Assembly (NCBI RefSeq): GCF_000247695.1
Contig: NW_004624881.1
Coordinates: 465,048 to 529,047 of the forward strand
DNA length: 64,000 bases
Origin: Heterocephalus glaber
Lineage: Eukaryota; Chordata; Mammalia; Rodentia; Bathyergidae
Direction: 5' to 3'
Part shown: positions 1 to 13,519 of the stretch, in pieces
How positions within the stretch are numbered: the stretch's first letter is position 1
Layout of the letters: each line of letters starts with the position of its first letter
The notes under the pieces: generated by a model
What the model was told of the DNA's origin: nothing
Databases searched by the model: none
What the model saw: only the letters and a program-made list of their open reading frames with translations
Made by a program: the position numbers and the translations under genes

Positions 1-640
1 TGCTCTCAATACTTTTGAGGATATAATTGGAAGTAGAGTTCCTGAGTCATACCTTGTTTAATTTGTATCTGTTTATGTTGTGTCCTTTCACAACTGTACC
101 ATTTCACATTCCCAACACACTGCCTGAGGCCTCCAATTCTTCTCATTTTCACCAATGCTGTTATTTCTTGTTCATTACATGTATAAAGAGAAAGCTCCCT
201 ATGGTCCTTATTGAAGGTTGCTTGGATGTGAAAACTCACCCTCACTCTTGCTGTTTTCATTTTCTACTCATTCTGTTTGATCTTCTTTTGGGTGACTTTA
301 ATGCATTGTGTAAATCTGCTTGTGCACGTTCTTCTTGTAGTTGTTGAGTTTCTTGAATGTTTATATTCTCACTGTTCATCATATTAAAAAGATGAGTGCC
401 AGTTCTTCCTCAAATGTTCCCTTGTCCTTTCTCTGTTTTTGGGCTCTCCCATAATGCCATGTTGGTCTGGCTCATTATGTACCATCGGTCCTTGTGTCCT
501 TCCACTTTTCTGCAATCTTATTCTCTGTTCTTCACACTTGATCCTTTTACTTACCCTGTCCTCAAGTTTCATGATTCTTTCCAATATGTACTCTGCTTAT
601 GAATTTCTGAGAGAGTTGCTAGGAACAGTTCTATTTTTAA
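1..640. other. Unassigned interspersed sequence left of L1-A
   Basis: No gene is visible. The sequence is T-rich on the plus strand. The part around 540-620 resembles the antisense of an old L1 ORF1 region (wording like tcaagtttcatgattctttc), but the match is too weak to assign. Short frames on both strands are not conserved with anything I know. Confidence 0.3.
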
Positions 641-668
641 TAATGTTTAAAATGAAAAGAGACAAGAG

Positions 669-955
669 CTGGGACCCACAGGGCCAGCCAAAGGCCTACC
701 TGGGAAAGAGATGCACAGGTTCACAAGAAATTCCCAGAGGCCCACCCCGATATCATCAGTAAATGCCCAGAGATCCCAGGAAGAAGCCTGCTGCGACCAG
801 AGTGGCACAGTGGCAGGCAGGTCCTAGACACAACACCAGCACCTGGGACCCACAGGCCCAGCCAAAGGCCTGCATGGAAAACAGCTGCAGAGAGGCACAA
901 GCAAGAGGCACAGGCCCACCCAAACACCATTGGGGTGAGGAGCAGAGAAAAGGCC
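669..955 (+). repeat. L1-A 5' UTR monomers (~174-bp period)
   Basis: The phrase ctgggacccacaggg at 669 recurs as ctgggacccacaggc at 843, and both are followed by a near-identical ccagccaaaggcct block. This gives a 174-bp period with about 1.6 copies. Tandem monomers upstream of ORF1 are the promoter-bearing 5' UTR form of rodent L1. This monomer differs from the 70-bp and 43-47-bp units at the right end of the window. Confidence 0.65.
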
Positions 956-1038
956 TCAGGTAGCTTCCTGAGAGTTGAAGACCACTGTGTGAGCAAAAAG
1001 TCACCTCAACAAAGGCACAGCAGGCTGGATCTCTTGAA

Positions 1039-2074
1039 ATGAGAAGACACATAAACAAGTCTCAAAGCCAAACTTCAAGCCCACCTAAGGCAACCACTAA
1101 GGACAAGGAAATGGAACAATCTGATACTCAGCAACCTGAACTCCCTGAACTGTCAATGAAAGATGATCTCCAAAAATGAAATCAGAAATAATTTCTAAGA
1201 TAACAAAAGAGGTTGTGTCCATAGGGCAAGAAATGATTAATAAATTTAGAGCAGACACAGTTAAAAAATAGAGCTGAGGAACATGATGGAAACCCAACAT
1301 AGGAAACAAATGGAATCATAAAATAGATGCAAACAGATTTCCAGGAGATCAAAAACTCAATTTAAAGATTATGCAGCAGAATGAGTCAAATTGAATACAG
1401 AATTTCAGATTCAGAAGACCGGATTGTAATTAGTGACCAGCAAAAGAAAAAGCTCTAAAAATAATAAGGGACCATGAAAAATCAATCCAGCATCTGCTAC
1501 ATGATGCAAAAAAGAATAACATAAGACTGGCTGGAGTCAATAAAGAAACAAGAGAGAGTGCAAATGGCATTAAAAAGTGTTCACTGATATAATGGCAGAA
1601 AATTTTCCAAGCAGGGAAAAAGCACACGACATACAGATAAGTGAGGCAGATAGGATTCCAAATAGCCATGATCAAAAATATCTGCATGTAGGCATATAAT
1701 ATTTAAGATTCCAGAAACCCAATAGAAGAACAAAATTCTACAATCAGTTCAAGAAAAGAAACAAATCACATACAAAGGAAAGTCCATTAGTATCATAGCA
1801 GATTTCTCAACACAAACACTCAGGTCAAGAAGAGTGATATATTTCACATCCTAAAGGAAAACAACCTCCAACCCAGATCAATGTACCCTGCAAAAGTATC
1901 TTTCCAAATTGATGGAAAAATAAGATACTTTCGTGACAAAAAACACATGAGGAATTTCATGAATACCAAACCAGCACTCCAAAAATTTTTAAACAATATC
2001 CTAGGAAAAGACAATGATGATCACAACTCCAGGAAGACTAGCAGAAAGAATCCATCAGGCATTCCAAGAAATTA
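1039..2074 (+). pseudogene. L1-A ORF1 remnant (RNA-binding chaperone protein)
   Basis: The start ATG at 1039 opens MRRHINKSQSQTSSPPKAT, aligning with the ORF1 starts of L1-B (minus, 14540) and of the L1 at 63873. ORF1p normally trimerises through a coiled coil, binds L1 RNA and travels with it. Here the frame breaks by about 1178. A glutamine/isoleucine-rich coiled-coil-like part lies near 1330-1440. The C-terminal-type block MYPAKVSFQIDGKIRYF starts at 1881 in an open stretch ending at 2075. Several in-frame stops and shifts lie between. It cannot make a full protein. Confidence 0.75.
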
Positions 2075-2111
2075 AATGCAAAGGGGTAGAATACAGCAAA
2101 AAGAAAAATTC

Positions 2112-5100
2112 ATGACAAGAATAAGTCAGTACATATTAGTTATACCAATCAATGTTAATGGCCTCAAGTCACCAATCAAAAGAAAGAGACTGGCAGAATT
2201 GGTCAAGAAACAACATGCAACAATATGCTTCATAGAAGAAACAGAATTAATTTAAAAAATCCCCTCATATACTGAAAATTAAAGGGTGGAAAACAATACT
2301 CCATTCAACAGGAACCTGAAAGAAAGCAGAAGTAGTTATCATCTTTGCAGACCAAATGGATTTGAAACCAACACTGATTAAGAGAGACAAAGAAAGACAC
2401 TACATCCCTGTAAAGGGAAAAATCCAAGAGGAAGAAATCAGAATCATAAGTATATATGCACCAAATATTGGTGCATCCAATTATATAAAATAAATAGTAA
2501 TGGACATAAAAAATCAAATAAGCACTAATATATTTGTAGTGGGGGAACTCAATACCCCACTGTCACAAATAGATAGATCCACTAGATAAAAAATAAACAA
2601 TGCAATACTAGAACTCAAACTCTTGACCAAATGAATTTAACATATGTTTACAGAGTATGACAACCCACAAAATCAGAATACACATTCTTTTCAGGTGCAA
2701 ATGGGTCTTTCTCCAAAATAGACCACATACTTTCGCATAGAACATGTTGAAGTAAGTTCAAAGGAATTGAAGGTTTCCCCTGTATATTATCAGACCATAG
2801 TGTGATGAAATTGTAGATTAATAGCAATAGAAACCACAAGAATTTCATAAATACATGGAAATTGAATACCACACCTCTGAATAACCAGTGGGTCACAGAG
2901 GAAATTAAAGAAGAAATCAGACAATTTCTACAATTAAATGATAATGACAGTACCATGTATCAGAATCCATTTGACCTAATGAAAGCAGTCTTCTGAGGGA
3001 AATTAATAGCAGTCAATACTCATATTAGGAAAACAGAGTGAGCTCAAATAAAAAATCTGATGCTGAACATCAAGTTTCTAAAAAAAAGAGTAGGACAAAC
3101 ACTAAGCACATACAAGTGAGGAAATTATAAATATCAGAGCAAAAATCAATGCAATGGAGACTAAGGGAATGATACAAAAAAACCAATGATAAATGTAAAT
3201 GAATTGTATACCTAAAATGTACCAATAAAAGAACTTAGGGAAAAAATCAATGAAACTTATAATTGGTTCTTCGAAAGAATAAACAAAATTCACAGAACCT
3301 TAGACAACATTAAGAAAAAAGGAAACAAAGAAAAGACCCAAATCCATGGAATTAGGAATGAAAAGAGTGAAATTACAACTGACCAAACATAAATCCAGAG
3401 GATCATCAACACCTCCTTGGGGAACCTATGTGCCAATAAGATGGAAAACACAGAAGAAATGCACAGATCCCTAAATATGTATGAATTATCAAAGTTGAAT
3501 GAAGAAGACCTAAAAATTTTAAACAACACAATATCAATCAATGAAATTGAAAACATTATTAAAATTTGCCAATGAAGAAAAGCACAGACCTTGATAGATT
3601 TGCTACTGAATTCTAAAAGGAATTTAGACAGGAACAATGCCACTAATGTTTAAACTCTTCAATGCAGTTGAAAGGGAAGGGATACTCCCAAATTCATTCC
3701 TGGAAATAAGCACTACCTTGATCAAAAAAGCAGAGAAAGACATAGCTGAATAAAAGAGAACTAGAGGGCAATCTCACTAATTAACATAGATGCAAAAATC
3801 CTTAATAAGATACTGGCAAACAGAATTCAGAAGATCAAGAAGATCATATACCTTGACCAAGTGGGAATCAACCCCCAGTTGCAGGGATGATTCAACATAT
3901 GCAAATCAATAAATGTAATACGCTATATCAATAGCACCAAGGACAAAAACTATATGATCATCTCAGTAGATGGAGAAAGAGTTGTTGAACAAATCTGGCA
4001 TACATCCATGATTAAAATGCTACAAAAAACTGGAATAGATGGCCTCTATTTCAACCTGACAAAAGCCATCTATAAAAAAGCAACTTACAATATTATATTA
4101 AATAGTAAAAGACTGAAATCCTTCACACTAAAATCAAGAACAAGACAAAGATGTTCACTATCATCACTCCTGTTCAATACAGTTTGGGAAACATTAGCCA
4201 CAGCAATTAGGAGAAAGAAATAACAGAATAAAGATAGGAAACAAAGAATTCAAAATGTCATTATTTGTGGATGACATGATATTCTATATAGAAGACCTCA
4301 TGAACTCCACCAAAAGTCTTCTAGACTTAATAACCAAATTCAGTGAAGTAGATGGATACAAGGTCAACACACAAAACTCAATAGCTTTCTGGTACACAAA
4401 CAACAGTTTCACTGAAAACAGTACTGGAAAAGATCAACTCTTTTTAAAATAGTATCCAGAAAAGTGAAATACTTAGGAATCAACCTAATGAAAGAAATCA
4501 AAGATCTCTAATCTGATAACTATACCACTCTAAAAAAAAAGAGATCAAACAGGATATCAGAAAATAGATATCTCTTGATCCTGGGTAAGAAGAACCAATA
4601 TAGTGAAAATGGCCATACTTCCCAAGGTGCTCTATAGATTCAATGCAATCCCAATTGAAATTCCAGCAGAATACTTCACAGACCTTAAGAAAACAATCCA
4701 AAATTTTAATTGTAACTAGAAGAGACCTAGAATAGCAAAAGCAATTCAAGGCAACAAAGGGAATGTAGCAGGTATCAAAACCCCCAACTTGAAACTTTAC
4801 TACAAAGCTACTATGATAGAAAACACCATGGTACTGGCAAAGGAAGAGACCCAAGGACCAGTGGAACAGATTAGACAATGCAGAAACAATGCCAGACACA
4901 CTCAGCCATCTCACCTTCAAAAAGGAGCCAAACACTCTCACTGGAGAAAAGGCAGACTCTTTAATAAATGGTGCTGGAAAAATTGGGTTTCAACTTGGCA
5001 AAGATTAAAACTAGACTTATATCTCTCTCCATGAACTAAACTAAAATCAAAATGCATTAAAGATCTAAATATTTAAACAGAAACACTAACTGGCTGGAAG

Positions 5101-5737
5101 AGGATTTAGGTAGAACTCTTGTAGACATTGGGGTAGGAAAAGATTTCATGGACAGAACATTAATTGCATGTGCTGTAACACAAACAATCAACAAGTGGGA
5201 TATCTTCTTATTTAAAAGTTTCTGCACAGAAAGATAAACCACCAACAGTGTGAAAAGACAACTCGCAATGTGGGAAAAAATTTTACCAGACATTCCTCTG
5301 ACAAAGGTCTACTATAGACTTCATAGAAAAATTAAAAAGTCAGACCTCCCAAATTTAACTCCAATCCAAAAATGGGCATCTGGAATGAACAGACATGACT
5401 CACACAAAGAAATAAAAGCACAAAATAATATGTAAAATAATGTTAACACCAGTGGTCATTTGAGAGCTTCAAATGAAAACAACACTTAGATTCCACCTCA
5501 TCCCAGAAAGAATGGCTGCTATCATGAAATCAACCAATATCAAATGCTGATGGGGCTGTGGGGAAAAGAAACACTTCTCTACTCTTGATGGGAGTGTAGA
5601 CTGGTGCAACCACTGTGGAAATCAGTATGGAGATACCTCAAAGTACTAGGACTGGGTGTCCCATTTGATCCAGCTATTCCCCTGCTGGGCATCTTCCCCA
5701 AAGAATTAAAAAGAATCACACCACAGTGGATGCACAT
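2112..5737 (+). pseudogene. L1-A ORF2 remnant (endonuclease/reverse transcriptase)
   Basis: Starts near an ATG at 2112 followed by a block like ISQYILVIPINVNGLKSPI, the ORF2 N-terminus; the endonuclease-like motif ATICFIEET follows. The RT palm appears at 4255 as SLFVDDMIFYIEDL, so the usual F/Y-A-D-D is FVDD here. Downstream are YKVNTQNSIAF and the late block KLYYKATMIENT near 4789. ORF2p would nick target DNA and copy L1 RNA at the nick. Stops and frameshifts split it into pieces of under 150 codons, and the C-terminus is truncated at about 5737. Clearly dead. Confidence 0.85.
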
Positions 5738-5740
5738 TGA

Positions 5741-6880
5741 GTTAAAAGTTTTTAGTACCTTTCTTAAGTGATTACAGCCCCTGAGGTTAACACTGACTGT
5801 CTGAAAGGAGCAGAAGACACCTAGTAGTTCCAGATTCAGCTCTAAAAGTACTGGTCATGAAACATCACAGTCACCCCAGCTCCCAGAAGCCCAGGAGAAA
5901 CTTCTGCACAAAGCACACATTAGCATCACACTCAGGGCAGAGGCATGTGTGGCACCACCTGCCTTCTCCCTGAGGGTGTGAAGCTCTGTGTGTTAACTCT
6001 TTGCTAAAGTCTATGTGTACTTCTGCATGGCAGCCTATGTGTGGACTGAATTCCTTTGTGAAGACACAAAAACTGAGGGACAGTGGGGGTTCCCCATGGT
6101 GTCTGGCCCTGTCTTCTGGTGACAGTCATGTAACACCCAGGCCAACCTCTGTTGAGACATCTATGGTGTCCCATGCCTCCCAGGACCCAACCCCACCCTC
6201 TGCACTGCTTGCTCCCTTTACTGGCCCTTGCCCAGCTGGTTTCATCCTCCACCACCCAGCTGACCTGAGGAGAGCACATATACCTTGACCCCTGCACCAG
6301 CATGGGCTGCGCTGTGATTCCTCACTAAGCCTCCCTGATTCTGTCTCCCTGAGTTACTGTGAGTATCTGCACATTTGCAGTTACTCTGTGCTCTTCCTTT
6401 CTGCATTTGAATGTTTGACCAGAGTTCAAGTTTCCTGCCTTCCAAGCACCTTGTTTTGGCCTAGAGCAGCTATTTAATAAATGCATAAATTAATGTCTAG
6501 ATTCACTGCCAAATGACATTTCTTTCACTTGTCAAGAATACCGTCCATTATTTGCCCCAAATTTTGCCCAACATTCTAAAGTTGCTTGAAATTTAATGTT
6601 TCCCAAACTGTTTGCCTCTGTCACCATTTAGAGTACAGAGCTACACATTTTATGCTCTGCTTTGTTGTGTTTTAGACAATGTCCCATGCAGTGCTTCATG
6701 CTTGCTACAGGCACAGTGTGTGTTGGGTTGGTTATTATTTTCTCTCCCTTCTGGTGTCTTTTGCTATTTGTTCTTCTTTTGCCATGGACTTTTGAAAATG
6801 TTTATGATTTTCCAGTCTTCATCCTTTCTGGACTGGAAATCATGTGTGATGATAGAGGGTTGTGGGTAATAATTAGGTTT
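5741..6880. repeat. Low-copy block P1 (left end of unit I)
   Basis: No gene. The part 5960-6600 matches 30150-30680 (P2) with obvious divergence; both contain a gactgaattc phrase, a shared tctggtgac/tctggtgat phrase, and later an identical agcagctatttaataaat phrase. Because P is followed by Q in both places, I read it as part of a segmental duplication, not an unrelated dispersed repeat. Short frames here (up to ~100 codons) are not conserved between P1 and P2. Confidence 0.6.
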
Positions 6881-8965
6881 GAGAAGATTTTCTCCTAGTA
6901 ATTTCACTTCCCTCCTATGATTTTAGTGCATGTGACCAAGAAGAGCCAACCCTCATGAGGTAAATACAACAGTCTGCACTGTGGTTCTCCATGGAATTCC
7001 CTGGAAGAGAAAGAGTGAACTCTCCTGCTCAAGAACAACCCAGCTCTACTCACTCACCTTGAGGTGAAGAAGGAAGAGATGCCCAAGGGAGAGGCCAGCA
7101 GCGGATAGTTGGGTGGCTCTAGTGAGGCAAGTTCTCTTCAGATGCTGGGTTTCCTGGAGAGTGGGGTGGATGTGATCAGAATCCAGGCAGGAGACAGAGT
7201 GATGAGTATGGGTTCCTGAGGGTGCCTGCCTCGGCTCCTCTGAGAGCTGAGCTAGTGCAGGGAGACCATTAACTCAGGGACTCCTGTGTAGACATGAATG
7301 CTGTACAGGGAATTTTCCTCTGATTTATTTGTCTGTAGGATTATATGGCTCTGAGAAATATGCCTGAGCGAGGTGAAGACAAGACCCTGAAACAATAAGC
7401 TTATCATACAGATGGATGTGTGTGCAGACTGTGGCCACACTATGCTGTTTCCGTGGCTCTGTATGAAAGATTATGCACTGTTCAGACTGACGTTACCCAA
7501 GGGGAGTTTTTGCTTAAAACTCTCATGGTTTATTACATTTGAAGTAGTACACTGTATGCAGAAGAAAAAAAATAGTACTGTAGAAACTGGAGGAACTCTT
7601 TAGCTAGTTAGATATTTATTTTTCTTACAGGAAACAACTTTATGGGATGTTTTGAAATACTGCATGTGTCAATGCCATTTTTCTTGAAGTGTGCTTGCTA
7701 CACCATGTGAATCTTTTACCCACAGCTGGTGTCAGTTTTAACCCATAAATGCAGCTCCTTTTGTCTTGAACAAGGAATTGAGCAGAACACACAGCAGTAG
7801 TAAGGATGGAGAATTTGTTAAAGGAAGGTACAGTGCTCAGGTGGGGAGTGGGCTGATGAGAAAATTCAAGAGTGGGTTTGAATGGAGAGGCCCAGTCTCT
7901 TTAGGGTTTGAGGTTTTGATTGGGAACTTTCCTGTGTCTTGTGGTGGGATTAAGGGGACTCTGTCCTATTGGGAATATACATCTTTAAATCAGGAGGAAC
8001 ATTTGTGCCTTCATATGGGCCTTGTTGGAATCAGTGTTGGAGGGTGACTAAGGCTGTGGAGGAAGAATGTTGAATCCACAATGCTAATGATGTCATAATG
8101 GCCATGTGGTTACCCTTGGGTTCCACAAACCAGATAGAGCACATGTTTTGAGGCTCACAGCAGAAGTCAAGAAGTGTGATAAGGACATGAGGGGATTTCT
8201 CAGGCTCATGTCAGGATGTTAAGGAAATACGGTCTTCAAGAATCAAGAGGCACTTTGTTTATCATAAACTTGATTGTAGAATGTCTCACACTGTCTATTT
8301 CCTGTTCCAAGGCCATCACTTTGATTTAGTCTTCCATTCCTTTTTTGGATTTTGAGTAGTGGGAATTTAACTCAGGACCTTGTGCTTGCCAGGTAGGTGT
8401 GGAGTCACTGAGCTACATCCATGGCCCTAGTCTACCATTATTGTTATTTATTTCCCCTCAGAAGACTTTCAAGGAGATTAAACTGTCTGACTTGATTTTG
8501 AACACCTTGTTGACCACAATGGCTTTTCCTCACCATGGGGAGTGGTGAGGAGCTGGTGCAAGCTGAGTTCAGAAAGCAAATTTTCACCTAATGTCTACAG
8601 TTGAGGCTCAGCACAGGTCTATGGTGTCTCTATTATCCTCCTCCTGTGCCCATTCTGTTGCATGGAAAGGTAATGCTGGTGTGACCCACTGAAGAGGTGG
8701 TTCTGTCCCTGTGGTCACAGGTCCCATCACCTGTCCAGGGACCAGGGCCAGGTGGTTGGGTGTGGAGAAACAGCTCTCAGATTTACATGGAGAGGGGTCT
8801 AGGATTTAGAGATCAGCATTGTGACAATTGTGACACCTGTGGGGAAGAGGGAGTGGGACCAAGGGCAAATGTGTCAAGGACATTGGCTGAGGGAAAGAGG
8901 AGGAGCAAGGGGTGTTGTGAATGAAAGATATTATCTCCACTGGAGTCAGAATTCATGAAACAAAA
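6881..8965. repeat. Low-copy block Q1 (second block of unit I)
   Basis: No gene. Matches 31060-33065 (Q2) over about 2 kb in the same order, and 48700-49437 (Q3) over its first third. Shared landmarks include aggcaggagacagagtgatga, gaccattaactcagg and a late tacatggagaggg phrase. An ID SINE interrupts Q1 at 8339-8430 and is not present at the equivalent point of Q2. The block may derive from an old LTR element or be single-copy DNA copied with the OR unit; I cannot tell. Confidence 0.6.
8339..8430 (-). mobile_element. ID-family SINE, antisense
   Basis: Reading the minus strand gives a tRNA-Ala-like ID core ending in an A-rich tail (the tttttt run at 8341 on the plus strand). The plus strand carries the antisense B-box-like phrase ctcaggaccttgtgcttgcc followed by actgagctacatcc. 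Non-autonomous and L1-mobilised. Confidence 0.75.
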
Positions 8966-9304
8966 AATAATTTGCATTTATTGTTTCAATAGTTGCTGGA
9001 CTTGGCCATTGTCTTTGTGGGCTATTTGGGTTTAACATTTAGTTTTTATAGCATCACAACTCCTTCACATCCTTAAAATATTAAAGTCCTTGGAAATAAA
9101 TTGTGTCTCAGAAAGGAATATAAGCTTACTTTTAGAAGTATTATGTTTTCACCCTATTGATGATTACATATGATACATTGGTATTATTTTATTTATTTTA
9201 AAAGTCATTTTTATTGACAAGTAATAGTTGCACTTCCTTAGATGATATACTCTTCTGTTTTAAGACATTTGTACATTGTTTGTTGATTAACTCAACTATT
9301 TAAG
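8966..9304 (-). repeat. Old L1 3'-end fragment, antisense
   Basis: The phrase tttttattgacaagtaatagttgcac at about 9209 is typical of the antisense 3' UTR of ancient L1 subfamilies. The same segment occurs at 33360-33420 in unit II. L1-B then interrupts it, and the old L1 resumes near 16040. The 5' part of this interval (8966-9200) shows no gene. Confidence 0.55.
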
Positions 9305-9719
9305 CTTTATTTCCATTTAGTTTGTTGGTACATTTTAGGTATATATTATGGTTACATTCATCATTGGGATCTTATTCCTTTACATGATGTATCTTGCTTC
9401 TTATTTTTCGCCATTTCCCTGCCCTCCCTTCATCCTGTTCACTCTTCTCTATTTACAAAGACTTTGTTTTCATCTTTTCCTTTTCTCATATTTTTTTCTT
9501 TCCCCTTCTTTCTTTAGCCCTGTCCCTCCTACTTTCCCTACTCCTTTAAACATTTTCCTCCTATTTCACAATATCAATTATACAATTTGATTCTTATTTA
9601 CACTTTTAATTTTTCACACCAGAGAAACTATTCAGTATTTACATGTGTGTGTCCTATTTATTTCACTAAAGAGTATGGCTTCAATGTGCATCCATTTAGC
9701 TATAAATGTCTCTAGTTTC

Positions 9720-12700
9720 TCATTCTTTATGGCTGAGTAGTACTCCATTTTATAGAAAAACCACATCTTCTTATCCAGTCTTCAGTTGATGGGCAATTGG
9801 GCTGTTTCCAAGTTTTAGCTATTAAAAACTGTGCAAATATAAACATGGGTGAACATATATCATTGTGGCATGATTATTTTAATTCTTTGGGAAGATACTC
9901 TGTAGAGGAATTTCTGGGTCAAATGGGACTCCCAATCCTACTAGTTTGAGGTATCTCCATATTGATTGCCACAGTGGTTGCACCAGTCTTCACTCCCCGC
10001 CCCCCAAATGAAGAAGGGTTCTTTCATCACCACAACCCCAGAAGCACTTGATATTGGTTGAATTTATGATAGCAGCCATTATTTCTGGGGTGAGGTGGAA
10101 TCTCAGTGTTATTTTCATCTGCATCTCTCAAATGCCCAGTGATGTTGAACATTTTTTTTCATATATCTGTTTGCTGCTTTTGCTTCTTTGTCTGAGAAAT
10201 GTCTGTTCATTTCAGATGCCCATTTTTGAATTTGGTCTTTATATTTGAGGTGTCTGATTTTTTTATTTCTTTCTGTATTGTGTATAGCAGACTTTTGATT
10301 GTGGAACAGCTGGTAAAATTTTTTTCCACATTGTATAGATTGTCTCTTAGTTCTGTTGTTGGTATTTCTTGCAGTGCACAAGCTTTTTAATAAGATCCCA
10401 GATGTTGATTCTTTGTGCTAGTTCCTGTGCTACTGAGGATTTTTTTCATAAAGTCATTTCCTATGCCAATCTCTTTGAGAGTTGTACCTAACTTAACTTC
10501 CAGCAAGTTTAGAGTTTCTGTTTTAATATTTAGATCTTTATTCTACTTCAATTTTAGTTTAGTGCATGGTGAAAGATAGGGGTCTAGTTTTAATCTTTGG
10601 CAAGTTGAAATCCACTTTTACCAACACCATTTATTAAGAGGCTACCTTTCTGGTTGGCTCCTTTGTCAAAGACAAGGTAGCTGAGTATGTCTGGAGTTGT
10701 TTCTGTGTCTTCTAATTTTTCCACTGATCTTTGGGTCTGTTTCTTTGCCAGTACCATGCTGTTTTTATCACAGTGCCTTTGTAGTATAGTTTCAAGTTGG
10801 GAACTGTGACACCCCCTGCCATGACTCTGTTGCCTAGAATTGCTTTTGCTCTTCTAGGTCTCATCTGGTTCCAGATTAACTTTTGGATTATTTTCTCTAG
10901 TTCTCTGAAATATGCTCCTGGGATTTCAATTGGGATTGCATTAAATCTGTATAGCAGTTTTAGAAGTATGGCCATTTTCACTATATTTGTTCTTCCTACA
11001 CAGGAACACGGGATGTTTTTCCATTTTTTTATATCCTCTTTGATCTCTTTTTTCAGAGTGCTGTAGTTCTCAGTGTAGAAGTCTTTTGCTTCCTTAATTA
11101 GATTGATTCCTAAATATTTTATTTTTTTGGATGCTATTGTGAAAGGGATTGTTTCCTTAATTTCTCTTTCAGTGAGTCTGTTATTTGTATACAATAAGGC
11201 TGATGATTTTTGAGTATTGCCCTTGTATACAGCTACTCTACTGAATATGTCAATTAAGTCTAAAAGACTTTTAGCAGAGTTTTTTGGGTCTTCTATGTAG
11301 AGTGTCATATCATCAGCAAATTATGACAGTTTAAATTCTTTTCCTATCTTTATTGCTTTTATTTATTTCTCTTGTCTAAAAGCTGTGGCTAAAACTATAT
11401 TGTTTCCAAAACTATGTTTCCAAAAATATATTGTACAGGAGTGGTGATAGTGGACATCCATGTCTTGTTCCCAATTTTAGAATGAAAGTTTTCAGTTTTT
11501 GACCATTTAGTATGATACTGGTTGTTGGCTTTTCATAGATAGCCTTTATCAAGTTGAAATAAAGACCATCTATTCTGATTTTCTACAGAGCTTTTATCTT
11601 GAATGGGTGTTGAATTCTATCAAATGCTTTTTCTGCATCTGTTGAGATGATCCTATGGTTTTTGTCCTTGACTCTGTTAATATAGTGTATTACATTTATT
11701 GATTTACATACATTGACCCATCCTTGCATGCCTGGAACAAATCTGACTTAGTCAGGGTGTATGATCTTCTTAATGACCCTCTGTATTCTGTTTGCAGTAT
11801 CTTATTGAGGATATTTGCATTTATGTTCATTAGGGAGATTGGCCTGTAGTTCTCTTTTTTGGTTGGGTCTTTCCCTGGTTTTGGAATCAAAGAAATACTT
11901 GCTTCTGGAAATGAATTTGGAAGTATTGCTTCCCTTCCAATTTCATTGAAAAGTTTAAAGAGTAATGGCAATAGTTGTTCTCTAAATGTTTTGTAGAATT
12001 CAGCAGTGAAGCCATCAGGACCTGGGATTTTTTTTGTTGGTAGGTTTTTAATTACATTCTCAATTTCACTGATTGTAATTGTGGTGTTTAGAATTTCTAA
12101 ATCTTCTTCATTTAACTTTGGCAATTCGTTTGTATCTAGGAATAAGTCCATTTCTTGCTTGTTTTCCATTTTATTAGAGTAGAGGTTCTCAAAGTAGGTA
12201 TTAATGATCCTCTGGATTTTTGTTGGATCTGTTGTGACTTCTCCTTTTTCATTTCCAATTACATATATTTGAACCTTTTCTTGCTTTTTTTGGATAAGAT
12301 TGCCTAAGAGTTTATCGAATTTATTTATTCTTTCAAAAAACCAACTCTTTGATTCCTTGATTTTGTATCATTCTCTTAGTCTCCATTGCATTGATTTCTG
12401 CTCTGATCTTTATAATTTCTTCCCTTGCATGAGCTTTGGGTTTGTCTTGTTCTTCTTCTTCTAGGTGTTTAAGATTCAGCATTAGGGTGTTTATTTGAGA
12501 TCATTCACTTTTCCTAGTGTGGGCATTCACTGCTATGAATTTCCCTCATAGAACTCCTTTTCTTGTGTCCCATACGTTCTTGTATGTTGCATTGACATTG
12601 TCATTTATTTGTAAAAATTGTCTAATTTCTACTTTAATTTCCTCTGTGACCCATTGGTTGTCCAGGAGAGTATTATTCAATTTCCATGTGTTTGTGAATT

Positions 12701-13415
12701 TCTTGTGGTTTCTCATGCTATTGATCTCCACTTTAATTGCATTATGGTCTTATACGGGGATAACTTCAATTCCTTTGCATGTACTTAATCATGTTCTATG
12801 TGCTAGTAAGTGGTCTATTTCGGAGAATGACCTATGTGCAGCTGAAAAGAATGTATATTTTGATTTTGTGGGGTTGAACACTCTGTCGATATCTATTAAG
12901 TCCATTTGTTCAAAAGCTGAGCTTAGTTCTAGTATTTGGTTGCTAATTGTTTGTCTAGATGATCTATTTGTGACATTGGGGTATTGAGATCCCTTAGTAC
13001 AATTGTATTAGTGCTTATTTGGTTTTTCGTGTCCCCTAACACTTGTTTTTTATAGTTGGGGGCATTAGTATTTGGTGCATAAATATTTATGATTGTTATC
13101 TCTTCCTCTTGGATTGTTCTCTTTACAGGGATGTAGTAACCTTCTTTGTCTGTCTTAATAAGTTTTGAGTTGAAATTTACTTTGTAAATAAGGCAGCTAA
13201 CCCTGCTTTTCTCTGGGTCCCTGTCACATGGAGAACTGTTTTCCATCCTTTTACTTTCAGTCAGTGAGGTTTTTTTTGAACCAGTTGCATTTCTTGTATA
13301 CAGCATATTGTTGGATTTTACTTTTTAATCCATTCTACCAGTTTATTTCTTTTGATTGGTGAATTGAGGCCATTAACATTGGTGGTTATAAGTGATATAT
13401 ATTGACATCATTGTC
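9720..13415 (-). pseudogene. L1-B ORF2 remnant (endonuclease/reverse transcriptase)
   Basis: Long open pieces survive on the minus strand: a 198-codon piece at 10712-11308 covering the post-palm and thumb region (includes [13 protein letters not shown] and [15 protein letters not shown]) and a 157-codon piece at 11696-12169 with the RT fingers motif [18 protein letters not shown]. The catalytic FADD is present just upstream of 11308 but is preceded by a stop two codons earlier. Endonuclease-domain pieces lie near 12546-13306. The enzyme would carry out target-primed reverse transcription. It is less decayed than L1-A ORF2 but still broken in several places. Confidence 0.85.
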
Positions 13416-13519
13416 ATGTTATTTTCCTCTTGTTGGTTATTTTTATTTTTCTCTTGCTCCCTTTAATTTCTTGCCTTGCCTGATGAATTTGGTCTCTTGG
13501 GCCTCATGGAGTTGTGACT

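Larger units (their letters stand above)
641..5740 (+). repeat. L1-A: decayed forward LINE-1, 5' monomers to late ORF2
   Basis: A forward-strand L1 retrotransposon about 5.1 kb long. In order it shows a GC-richer 5' region with two related ~174-bp units, an ORF1 remnant starting at 1039, an ORF1-ORF2 linker, and ORF2 from about 2112. Endonuclease-like and reverse-transcriptase-like blocks are recognisable across several frames. The element stops abruptly at about 5740 inside late ORF2 or its 3' junction, with no 3' UTR or poly(A), so the 3' end was lost or replaced where unit I begins. Many stops and frameshifts make it inactive. It lies in the same orientation as the L1 at the right end of the window. 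Confidence 0.9.
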